Shown here: positions 1 through 5,057 of the stretch, in pieces | How the letters are laid out: each line of letters begins with the position of its first letter | Numbering within the stretch: the stretch's first letter is position 1 | Assembly: GCA_946623765.1 (NCBI GenBank) | Contig: CAMORL010000121.1 | Coordinates: 1-5,057, forward strand | Direction: 5' to 3' | Source: an uncultured Clostridia bacterium | GTDB lineage: Bacteria > Bacillota_A > Clostridia > Christensenellales > CAG-138 | DNA length: 5,057 nt | Made by a program: the position numbers and the translations under genes | The notes under the pieces: generated by a model | The model's input: only the letters and a program-made list of their open reading frames with translations | Told to the model about the DNA's origin: nothing | The model's database searches: none

Positions 1-207
1 CAGCCATCCGCGCTTTTTCACGGCTTTTTTCACGGTTTTCAAAGGCGCTGCCGGTTCGGTTTCGACCGGCGCTTTCATGGCGTCGAACGCGGCTTTGCAG
101 TCCGCACAGGTTTCAAGGTGTTCCTTTACAAAGGCGGTCGATTCCTCGCTCGCCATATTTTCCGCAACAAGCGGCAAAAGATCCTTTACGATTCCGCAAT
201 CCTTCAT
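1..207 (-). CDS. Zinc-finger (zf-HC2/ZAS-type) anti-sigma factor, N-terminal part only
   Basis: This is the first 69 codons of a gene that continues beyond the left edge; it is open to position 1 with no stop. My translation begins MKDCGIVKDLLPL and contains HLETCADC, giving the HxxxCxxC signature of zinc-binding anti-sigma domains with His30, Cys34 and Cys37, plus Cys4 as a likely fourth ligand. From about residue 45 the chain becomes a Pro/Ala linker and then a Lys-rich stretch ending KKRGWL, which looks like the cytoplasmic edge of a membrane segment that would follow outside the window. Proteins of this family hold a cognate ECF sigma factor inactive in the cytoplasm, usually anchored by one C-terminal transmembrane helix. 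The start ATG (207-205) overlaps the sigma gene's TGA as ATGA and has a GGAGG seven bases upstream, so the start is well supported. The pairing with the adjacent sigma factor is inferred from overlap and family precedent. The signal sensed is unknown because the C-terminal part is missing. Confidence 0.85.
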   Translation of the reverse strand, partial: MKDCGIVKDLLPLVAENMASEESTAFVKEHLETCADCKAAFDAMKAPVETEPAAPLKTVKKAVKKRGWL

Positions 208-692
208 TGCTTTTCCTCCAGTTCGGCTTTGATTTTCGCTTTCGCGCGGTGGAAGGTGACGCACGCCCAGTTGGCGGTCTTTCCGAACAGCTTTCCGATG
301 TTGTCAAACGGCATTTCGCCGTACACGCGCAGCAGAAAGACCTCTTTATACGGCTCGTCAAGGCGGTGCACCGCCTCGGAGACGCGCTCCGCTTCGTCCT
401 TTTGCTCCGCGATTCTTTCCGGCGAATCCGCTTTGCTTTCGATCGTGTCCGAAAGCGGTTCGGTCTTCTTCTTTCGCTGTTCGGAAAGGAACCGGTTTTT
501 TGCAATTTGACAGAGCCAGACGCGCAACTCACACTCGCCGCGGTAGCTGTCCAGTTTTTGCAGCGCCTTCAAAAAGGTTTCGCCCGCCAGCTCCTCGGCT
601 TCGTCGGCGTTCCCGCACAGCTTCAGGCAATAGCGGTACACGTCCGTGAAATATGCGCGATAAATCTGTTCGAATGTCTCCATCTGTTTCAT
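204..692 (-). CDS. ECF-type RNA polymerase sigma factor
   Basis: A 162-residue sigma-70 family protein with only regions 2 and 4, the ECF architecture and usual length. Region 2 covers about residues 8-75: FEQIYRAYFTDVYRYC, then DEAEELAGETFLKAL (core-polymerase binding) and RGECELRVWLCQIAKN (-10 recognition and melting). A charged linker of about residues 73-105 follows, then region 4 at about 106-158 with PYKEVFLLRVYGE, FDNIGKLFGKT and a recognition helix NWACVTFHRAKAKIK. It would direct core polymerase to a stress or envelope regulon; the target genes are not visible. The ATG at 692 has AAGGG only three bases upstream, while a second ATG at 683 (METFEQIY) has the same site about 12 bases upstream, so either may be the true start, a three-residue difference. 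The stop TGA overlaps the anti-sigma start by four bases. Cys144 sits where relatives, as I recall them, often carry Arg. The ECF subgroup cannot be named by eye. Confidence 0.93.
   Translation of the reverse strand: MKQMETFEQIYRAYFTDVYRYCLKLCGNADEAEELAGETFLKALQKLDSYRGECELRVWLCQIAKNRFLSEQRKKKTEPLSDTIESKADSPERIAEQKDEAERVSEAVHRLDEPYKEVFLLRVYGEMPFDNIGKLFGKTANWACVTFHRAKAKIKAELEEKQ
215..219 (-). promoter_or_regulatory. Shine-Dalgarno site of the anti-sigma gene
   Basis: The minus strand reads GGAGG here, followed by a seven-base spacer to the ATG at 207-205. It lies inside the last codons of the sigma gene, so the anti-sigma factor has its own strong ribosome binding site as well as the ATGA overlap. 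That fixes the anti-sigma start and suggests it is made at no less than the level of the sigma factor. Confidence 0.8.
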
Positions 693-695
693 CTT

Positions 696-700
696 CCCTT
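696..700 (-). promoter_or_regulatory. Shine-Dalgarno-like site of the sigma gene, start ambiguous
   Basis: The minus strand reads AAGGG, followed by AAG and then the ATG at 692-690. The three-base spacer to this ATG is shorter than ideal, and the roughly 12-base spacer to the in-frame ATG at 683-681 is longer than ideal. The site therefore supports translation beginning at one of the two codons without deciding between them. Confidence 0.55.
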
Positions 701-705
701 TATAA

Positions 706-731
706 GACGCGGAAGAGCAAGGAATCTTACA
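706..731 (-). promoter_or_regulatory. Possible ECF-type (autoregulatory) promoter of the sigma/anti-sigma operon
   Basis: Reading the minus strand, TGTAAG (731-726) is followed after exactly 16 bases by CGTC (709-706). ECF promoters of Gram-positive bacteria typically have a TGAAAC or TGTAAC -35 element and a CGTC or CGTA -10 element about 16-17 bases apart, and ECF sigma genes often transcribe themselves. The site lies between the ftsY terminator and the sigma gene, where a promoter must be unless the terminator is leaky. Transcription would begin near 698-700, leaving almost no leader before the ATG at 692. The -35 differs from consensus in its last base, and matches this short arise by chance, so this is a candidate only. 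Confidence 0.4.
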
Positions 732-741
732 AGTATTTTTC

Positions 742-770
742 AAAAAACAGCACCGCATTTTTTGCGGTGC
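742..770 (-). terminator. Rho-independent terminator after ftsY
   Basis: On the minus strand, GCACCGCA (770-763) pairs perfectly with TGCGGTGC (757-750) around a five-base A loop, giving an 8-bp GC-rich stem. It is followed by TG and a run of six Ts (747-742). The hairpin begins eight bases after the ftsY stop codon. There is no T run on the other side, so it should act only for leftward transcription. It ends the smc-ftsY unit and insulates it from the sigma gene. Confidence 0.92.
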
Positions 771-778
771 CGTTACGC

Positions 779-1699
779 TTATTCGTCGGTTTCCAGAAGC
801 GCCTCCGCAAACTCGTCCGCGTCGAAGCGTTTCAGATCGTCGATCCCCTCGCCTACGCCGATGAAGCGGATCGGAACCTTCAGCATGTCGGAAATCTGCA
901 CGGTTACGCCGCCCTTTGCGGTACCGTCGAGCTTGGTGAGAATGACGCCGGTAAGCTCGCAGACCTCCAAGAACGCTTCCGCCTGCGCGACCGCGTTCTG
1001 TCCCGTGGTGGCGTCGAGCACCAGCAGCACCTCGCACGGCGTGTCCGGAAGCTCGCGCGCGATGACGCGGCGGATCTTGTTGAGCTCGTTCATGAGGTTT
1101 TTCTTGTTGTGCAGTCTGCCCGCCGTATCGACCAGCAGCAGATCGCATCCCTTTGCGCGGTACGAAGCGATCGCGTCGAACACGACCGCCGCGGGATCCG
1201 CGCCCTCCTGATGGCGCACCATCGGAACGTTTGCGCGGTTTGCCCACTCGCCGAGCTGTTCGGCAGCCGCCGCGCGGAAGGTGTCCGCCGCAGCGATCAT
1301 GGGTTTTCTGCCTGCCGTCGCGTACTCGTTTGCGATCTTGCCGATCGTGGTCGTTTTGCCGACGCCGTTGACGCCGACGATCAGAAGCACCGCAGGACCT
1401 TCGTCGCCCATAAAGGGCTTGTCCGTTCTGACCGCGTCCGCGATCAGCCCTTCGAGCGCCTTCTTTGCGTCCGCGCGGTCGGAAAGCTTTTCCGCTTTTA
1501 CCTTTGCGCGAAGACCGTCCAAAAGCCGCTCCGCGGTCTCCATGCCCATATCGGCAAGGATCATCGCCTCTTCGAGCTCCTCATAGAAATCGTCGTTGAT
1601 ACCGTCCTTATTGAACAGCGTCGAAAACCAGTTGTTGGTTTTGTGCAGGCCTTCCTTTAAGCGGGAAAACCAGCCTTTTTTCTTTTCTTTGTTTTCCAT
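779..1699 (-). CDS. ftsY: Signal recognition particle receptor FtsY (SRP-GTPase)
   Basis: A 306-residue FtsY, the membrane-associated receptor that docks ribosome-nascent chain-SRP (Ffh) complexes at the SecYEG translocon; the Ffh-FtsY pair hydrolyses GTP reciprocally. Residues 1-20 are basic and amphipathic (KEKKKGWFSRLKEGL), suiting lipid contact. The N domain helices span about 35-95 (DDFYEELEEAMILADMG). The G domain shows every SRP-GTPase motif: G1 GVNGVGKTTT (109-118), the insertion-box/G2 region DTFRAAAAEQL (139-149), G3 DTAGR (191-195), ATTGQ (230-234), G4 TKLDGTAKGG (255-264) and G5 GVGEGIDDL (281-289). The long acidic A domain of E. coli FtsY is absent; total length is close to the Bacillus protein (about 330). 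FtsY is preferred over Ffh because there is no C-terminal Met-rich M domain and the G5 end matches FtsY. The ATG shares its A with the smc stop (TAATG), and GGAG lies ten bases upstream. Nothing appears broken. Confidence 0.98.
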   Translation of the reverse strand: MENKEKKKGWFSRLKEGLHKTNNWFSTLFNKDGINDDFYEELEEAMILADMGMETAERLLDGLRAKVKAEKLSDRADAKKALEGLIADAVRTDKPFMGDEGPAVLLIVGVNGVGKTTTIGKIANEYATAGRKPMIAAADTFRAAAAEQLGEWANRANVPMVRHQEGADPAAVVFDAIASYRAKGCDLLLVDTAGRLHNKKNLMNELNKIRRVIARELPDTPCEVLLVLDATTGQNAVAQAEAFLEVCELTGVILTKLDGTAKGGVTVQISDMLKVPIRFIGVGEGIDDLKRFDADEFAEALLETDE

Positions 1700-4600
1700 T
1701 ATGCCGTTTCTCCGAATCTTGCCGAGACGATGCTCGATATGCCTTTTTCCTCCATCGCAACGCCGTACAGCGTGTCGCAGACTTCCATACTGCCCTTGCG
1801 ATGCGTGATGATGATGAACTGTGTCTCGTCGGAATACTCCTTGAGGTAGTTTGCAAACTTCGAAACGTTCGCCTCGTCCAGCGAAGTCTCGATCTCATCG
1901 AGCACACAGAACGCCGGCGCTTTCAGCTTCAGCATCGCGAACAGCAGTGCGATCGCCGTCAGCGCGCGTTCGCCGCCGGAAAGCAGCGACAAAAGCTGCA
2001 GTTTCTTTCCCGGAGGCTGTGCGATGATATCGATGTCGCAGTTCAAAACGTCGTTCTTATCCGAAAGTCTCAGTTCCGCGTGTCCGCCGCCGAACAGCTC
2101 CGTGAACGTGTCGGTGAAATTCTGCTGAATCTTCTGGAACTCCTCAACGAAGGTTTTTTCCATCGTTTTGGTGAGCTGACCGATCAGCGTATACAGATCC
2201 GTCTTCGCTTTTTCAAGATCGCCGTACTGCGTCGAAAGCGAATCATAACGCTCGGACACCGTGCGGTAATCGTCGATTGCAGACACGTTGATGTCGCCGA
2301 GGTTTTTGATTTCGCCTTTCAGCGCTGCAACGCGCTGCTGCGTTGCGCCGATCGGGATCTCGTGCCGGAGTGCCTGCGCATTCTCGTAGGTCAGTTCATA
2401 GTCTTCCCAAATCCGATCCGCGCTCGCTTTGAGCTCCAGTTCCATCCGGTTTTCGGAAAGCTCGTTCTTATGCTTCCGTTCGCCGAGCGTGCGATACGCA
2501 TCCGAAAGTCCGTCGCGCTCGCGCCGGTACTGGCTCAGCAGCTCGTTCAGCCGCGTGCGTTCCGCCTCGAGCTTGCTTTGCTCCTCCTTCGCGCGGTTCA
2601 GTTCCGCCTGCTCGCCCGAAATGCTCTGTTCCATTTCATGGAGTCGCGCATCCGCCGCAGCGATCGAATCGGAAAGCGTTTGAATCTCCGCCTCGAACGA
2701 TCCGACGCGCTGTTCGGTGAGCGCCAGATCACGGGAAAGGCGGTGATGCTCTGCCTGTCTTGCGTCCGCTTCCTTTTCCATGGCGGTAAGTCGAATTCGG
2801 TCTTCGGTGAGCTTGTCCACGCGCTGCTCGCGCGCGTTCTTTGCCTCCGCAATCGAAAGCTGTTCCTTGCGGACGTCTTCGGTGGTCGAAAGGTTTTGTT
2901 TCTGAATATCGTCCTCCACGGACGCCGCCGCTGCGCGCCGCTTTTCAATGTCGGCAACGCTTTCGTTGACGTCGTTCCGCTCGTCGACAAGCTCCTGCAC
3001 CGCCTCTTCGGCGTCCCTGAGGTCGCGTTCGATGATCTCGCGCTGTTCCTTCAGACGGACAAGTTCCAGCTCGTCTTCGTGCGCCGCGCCGAGGAATCCG
3101 TCGATCTGCGTATCCTTCAGAAGCATCAGCTTCTTTTGCGCTTCGATCGCTTTCTGTTTTTCTTCAACAGCTTTCTCCGCCGCTTTCAGCTGCTTCTTGA
3201 TCTCTTCGACCTCGCGCTCGCGGCCGAGAAGCGAGAATCCCGATTTCTTGAGACTGCCGCCCGTCATCGTGCCGCCGGTGGACAGGAAGTCGCCTAAAAG
3301 CGTTGCAATGTGGAACGCGCCTTTGGACTTTTTCTTGAGCGAGATCGCATCGTCCAGCGTTTCCGTGACGACCGTGCGTCCCAAAAGATACTCGGCAACG
3401 ACGGAGCAGCGCTTGTCGCAGGTGATGAGCTCGCTTGCCAGACCGACCACGCCGGGCTCCGAGAGCAGCGCGCGTTCCTTTTCGGAAAGCGGGTTCGGAA
3501 CGAGCATCGTCGTCGGCAGCAGCGTGACCCTTCCGAGGTCGTTTTTGCGCGCGTACTCGATGACCGTCTTTGCGTCCTCCGCAGTCGTCGTCACAATATT
3601 CTGCAGCGATCCGCCGAGCGACATGCCGATCGCCGTTTCGACCTTTCGCGGCACTTTCAAAAGCTCTGCGACCGGTCCGATGATGCAGTTCTTCAGTGCA
3701 GGCTCCTTCTCCGCCGCCGTCAGCACCGCGCGAACGCTGTTCTGATATCCCTCGTGCGAGCGCACCATCTCGGAAAGCACCCGCTCGCGTGACGACAGCG
3801 CGCCGACGTTCTGTTCGGCGATGCGCAGTTCCGCCTGCAGCGCCAGAAAGTCCGATTCCAGTTCGAGCCGCTCTCGCTGCGCAGTTTTGCGCTCGGCGAT
3901 GTGCTCGTTCATTTTCTTCGCCTGCGCGTCCACCGATTTCTGTGCCGCATCGGCTTCCGCTTTCAGTGCTTCGACCTTCGCCTTTGCCTCGGCGTCCTCG
4001 CCGTCCAAAGCGCTCAGACGGTTTTTCAGCGCAGCTGCCATCGTATCGAAGCGGCTCAGATCGCTCTTTGCGTCGGCAAGACGGTTCATCGCCTCCATGA
4101 TGGCGGCTTTCTGTTCTTCGACCGATTGCTCGCGTTTCGCGATCGTTTCGTCCATCGCCCGGATCGCCTCGGTCTCCGTCATGATCTTCTCCGTGAGCGC
4201 GGCAAGCGCTTCCACGTCGGTTTCACTCTGCTCGTTGACCTTGATCTGCGCTTTTAATTCTTCGCATGCGCGAAGCGCTGCGTCCCGCTCCTCGCCGACT
4301 CGCGCGATTTCCTTCCGGGAATGCTCGCGCCGCTCTATGAGAAGATTGCTTTCACCGACGTGCGATTCCACGCCGGACAGCATTTCGATGACCTTATTCT
4401 GCTGTGCGCTTGCGCGTTCGTCGATCTCGCGCACCTGCGCTTCCAGTTCCAGAGATTGCTCGCCGAGCGTTCGATTCTTTTCTTCGTTCAGCGCAATATC
4501 GTGTTCGAGCGCGGCTGTCTGCTCTTTCAGCACCCTCATGCGTTCCTGCATACGGTCGCTGTTATAGAGGAACAGGTTGACTTCGAGGTCTTTAAGTTCC

Positions 4601-5057
4601 TCTCTGAGCTTCAGAAATACGCGTGCCGTCGCGCTCTGCTCCTTCAGGGGTTCCAGCCGTTCGCCGAGCTCCTTCAGCGTATCGGCGATGCGCTCCATGT
4701 TGCGCTCGGTGTTTTCGAGCTTGCGTTCGGCTTCTTCCTTGCGCACGCGGTAGCGCATGACGCCCGCCGCTTCCTCGAGCGCGGTTCGCCTGTCGCCGGA
4801 TTTATTCGAAAGAATCTCGTCAACGCGTCCCTGCGAAATGATCGAGTACCCGTCCTTGCCGATACCGGTGTCGCGGAACAGTTCGGAAATATCCTTCAGC
4901 CTGCAGTTCCGTCCGTTCAGCGCGTATTCGCTTTCGCCGGAGCGGAACATGCGCCGCGTCACCGCAACCTCATCATACTCGATCGGGAGCAGATGATCTG
5001 TGTTGTCGAACGTCAGCGTGACCTCGCACATCGACTGCGGCTTGCGCTTCTGGGTAC
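1699..5057 (-). CDS. smc: Chromosome partition protein SMC, missing its N-terminal end (runs off window)
   Basis: The ATPase core of bacterial condensin, which with ScpA and ScpB extrudes DNA loops from the origin and aligns chromosome arms. The frame is open to the right edge: eight in-frame residues (TQKRKPQS) precede the first Met in the window (5031), so that Met is internal. About 65-70 residues including Walker A lie beyond the edge; the full protein would be near 1,185 residues, like Bacillus SMC. Counting from Met 5031: N-terminal head with Q-loop SIISQGRVDEIL (63-74); first coiled coil about 90-420; hinge about 425-600, with IGPVAELLKV, GGSLQNIV and a Gly-rich STGGTMTGGS end; second coiled coil about 605-970; C-terminal head with FGGGHAELRL (980-989), the ABC signature LLSGGE (1016-1021), Walker B FCVLDE (1041-1046), D-loop region IETSLDEANV and the switch His1077 in ITHRKG. 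The D-loop sequence departs slightly from the usual form. The stop TAA overlaps ftsY by one base. The gene upstream, outside the window, is probably rnc. Confidence 0.98.
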   Translation of the reverse strand, partial: TQKRKPQSMCEVTLTFDNTDHLLPIEYDEVAVTRRMFRSGESEYALNGRNCRLKDISELFRDTGIGKDGYSIISQGRVDEILSNKSGDRRTALEEAAGVMRYRVRKEEAERKLENTERNMERIADTLKELGERLEPLKEQSATARVFLKLREELKDLEVNLFLYNSDRMQERMRVLKEQTAALEHDIALNEEKNRTLGEQSLELEAQVREIDERASAQQNKVIEMLSGVESHVGESNLLIERREHSRKEIARVGEERDAALRACEELKAQIKVNEQSETDVEALAALTEKIMTETEAIRAMDETIAKREQSVEEQKAAIMEAMNRLADAKSDLSRFDTMAAALKNRLSALDGEDAEAKAKVEALKAEADAAQKSVDAQAKKMNEHIAERKTAQRERLELESDFLALQAELRIAEQNVGALSSRERVLSEMVRSHEGYQNSVRAVLTAAEKEPALKNCIIGPVAELLKVPRKVETAIGMSLGGSLQNIVTTTAEDAKTVIEYARKNDLGRVTLLPTTMLVPNPLSEKERALLSEPGVVGLASELITCDKRCSVVAEYLLGRTVVTETLDDAISLKKKSKGAFHIATLLGDFLSTGGTMTGGSLKKSGFSLLGREREVEEIKKQLKAAEKAVEEKQKAIEAQKKLMLLKDTQIDGFLGAAHEDELELVRLKEQREIIERDLRDAEEAVQELVDERNDVNESVADIEKRRAAAASVEDDIQKQNLSTTEDVRKEQLSIAEAKNAREQRVDKLTEDRIRLTAMEKEADARQAEHHRLSRDLALTEQRVGSFEAEIQTLSDSIAAADARLHEMEQSISGEQAELNRAKEEQSKLEAERTRLNELLSQYRRERDGLSDAYRTLGERKHKNELSENRMELELKASADRIWEDYELTYENAQALRHEIPIGATQQRVAALKGEIKNLGDINVSAIDDYRTVSERYDSLSTQYGDLEKAKTDLYTLIGQLTKTMEKTFVEEFQKIQQNFTDTFTELFGGGHAELRLSDKNDVLNCDIDIIAQPPGKKLQLLSLLSGGERALTAIALLFAMLKLKAPAFCVLDEIETSLDEANVSKFANYLKEYSDETQFIIITHRKGSMEVCDTLYGVAMEEKGISSIVSARFGETA
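1710..1713 (-). promoter_or_regulatory. Shine-Dalgarno site of ftsY inside the end of smc
   Basis: The minus strand reads GGAG (then AAA) within the last smc codons (Phe-Gly-Glu-Thr-Ala-stop), ten bases before the ftsY ATG. With the one-base TAATG overlap this indicates that ribosomes finishing smc can reinitiate on ftsY. No separate ftsY promoter is evident, though one inside smc cannot be excluded. Confidence 0.6.

Larger units (their letters stand above)
693..778 (-). other. Intergenic region between ftsY and the sigma gene
   Basis: This 86-base gap is the only non-coding stretch of any size in the window. It contains the ftsY terminator hairpin, the candidate ECF promoter and the sigma gene's Shine-Dalgarno sequence. 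Little unexplained sequence remains beyond an AT-rich segment next to the terminator T run. I see no small ORF, riboswitch or operator palindrome in it. Confidence 0.85.

Noticed and set aside
699..704. TATAAA on the minus strand as a sigma-A -10 box for the sigma gene
   Set aside because: It overlaps the ribosome binding site and would start transcription at about the ATG itself. No TTGACA-like element lies at 16-18 bases; TTGTAA is about 22 bases away.
693..1247. An in-frame upstream extension of the sigma factor to a start at 1247
   Set aside because: The extension runs out of frame through ftsY and through the terminator, and its translation is low-complexity Arg/Gly-rich. Sigma homology begins at the ATG at 692 or 683.
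207..1660. Long plus-strand open frames (207-1211 and 653-1660) opposite the sigma and ftsY genes
   Set aside because: Both are antisense to genes with clear motifs and their translations resemble no family I know. They also cross the terminator and promoter region, which a real gene would be unlikely to do.
2598..2990. A 130-codon minus-strand frame inside smc (and a similar one at 1608-1907)
   Set aside because: Both are alternative-frame shadows within smc or across the smc-ftsY junction, with no domain match and no reason to think they are translated.
1801..3297. A 498-codon open frame on the plus strand opposite smc
   Set aside because: It lies wholly antisense to well-supported SMC coding sequence, its translation is Arg/Leu/Phe-rich with no recognisable domain, and such frames are expected opposite GC-rich genes.
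2200..4950. Possible repeats in the smc coiled-coil regions
   Set aside because: The Glu/Lys/Ala-rich heptad periodicity gives recurring short codon patterns, but I see no true tandem or dispersed DNA repeat beyond that expected of a coiled coil.
5029..5031. Met at 5031 as the true start of SMC
   Set aside because: The frame remains open to the right edge and the preceding residues (RKPQS) match the conserved SMC segment just before the EVTLTFDN strand. Walker A must lie further upstream.

Overview
This window looks like a chromosomal housekeeping segment of a GC-rich Bacillota (Firmicutes) bacterium, most likely a member of Clostridia. The evidence is an smc gene followed directly by ftsY, an arrangement typical of that phylum (rnc-smc-ftsY in Bacillus), a short Gram-positive-type FtsY without a long acidic A domain, Shine-Dalgarno-led genes, and a small ECF-type sigma factor paired with a zinc-finger anti-sigma factor of a kind common in Clostridia. 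Genus cannot be decided from the sequence. All four supported genes lie on the minus strand, so transcription runs from the right end of the window to the left.

Right to left: (1) 5057-1699 holds almost all of smc, the ATPase of the chromosome-organising SMC-ScpAB complex. Its first roughly 65-70 codons, with Walker A, lie outside the window. (2) 1699-779 is ftsY, the signal recognition particle receptor GTPase. It overlaps smc by one base (TAATG), so the two are probably co-transcribed and translationally coupled. (3) 770-742 is a strong Rho-independent terminator just after ftsY, which ends the smc-ftsY unit. (4) 731-693 is a short gap with a possible ECF-type promoter and a Shine-Dalgarno sequence. 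(5) 692-204 is an ECF-like sigma factor gene. (6) 207-1 is the start of its probable anti-sigma factor, overlapping the sigma gene by four bases (ATGA) and running off the left edge.

There are thus two independent functional units: a constitutive growth module (chromosome segregation plus co-translational membrane targeting), and a regulatory sigma/anti-sigma pair that probably responds to an envelope or redox signal and may autoregulate. The window is coding almost throughout; the only intergenic stretch is about 86 bases. I see no mobile element, CRISPR array, tRNA, rRNA or tandem repeat, and no convincing undescribed system. The points worth a second look are the possible autoregulatory promoter with an almost absent leader, a Cys in the sigma factor recognition helix, the anti-sigma zinc-ligand spacing, and a variant D-loop in SMC.
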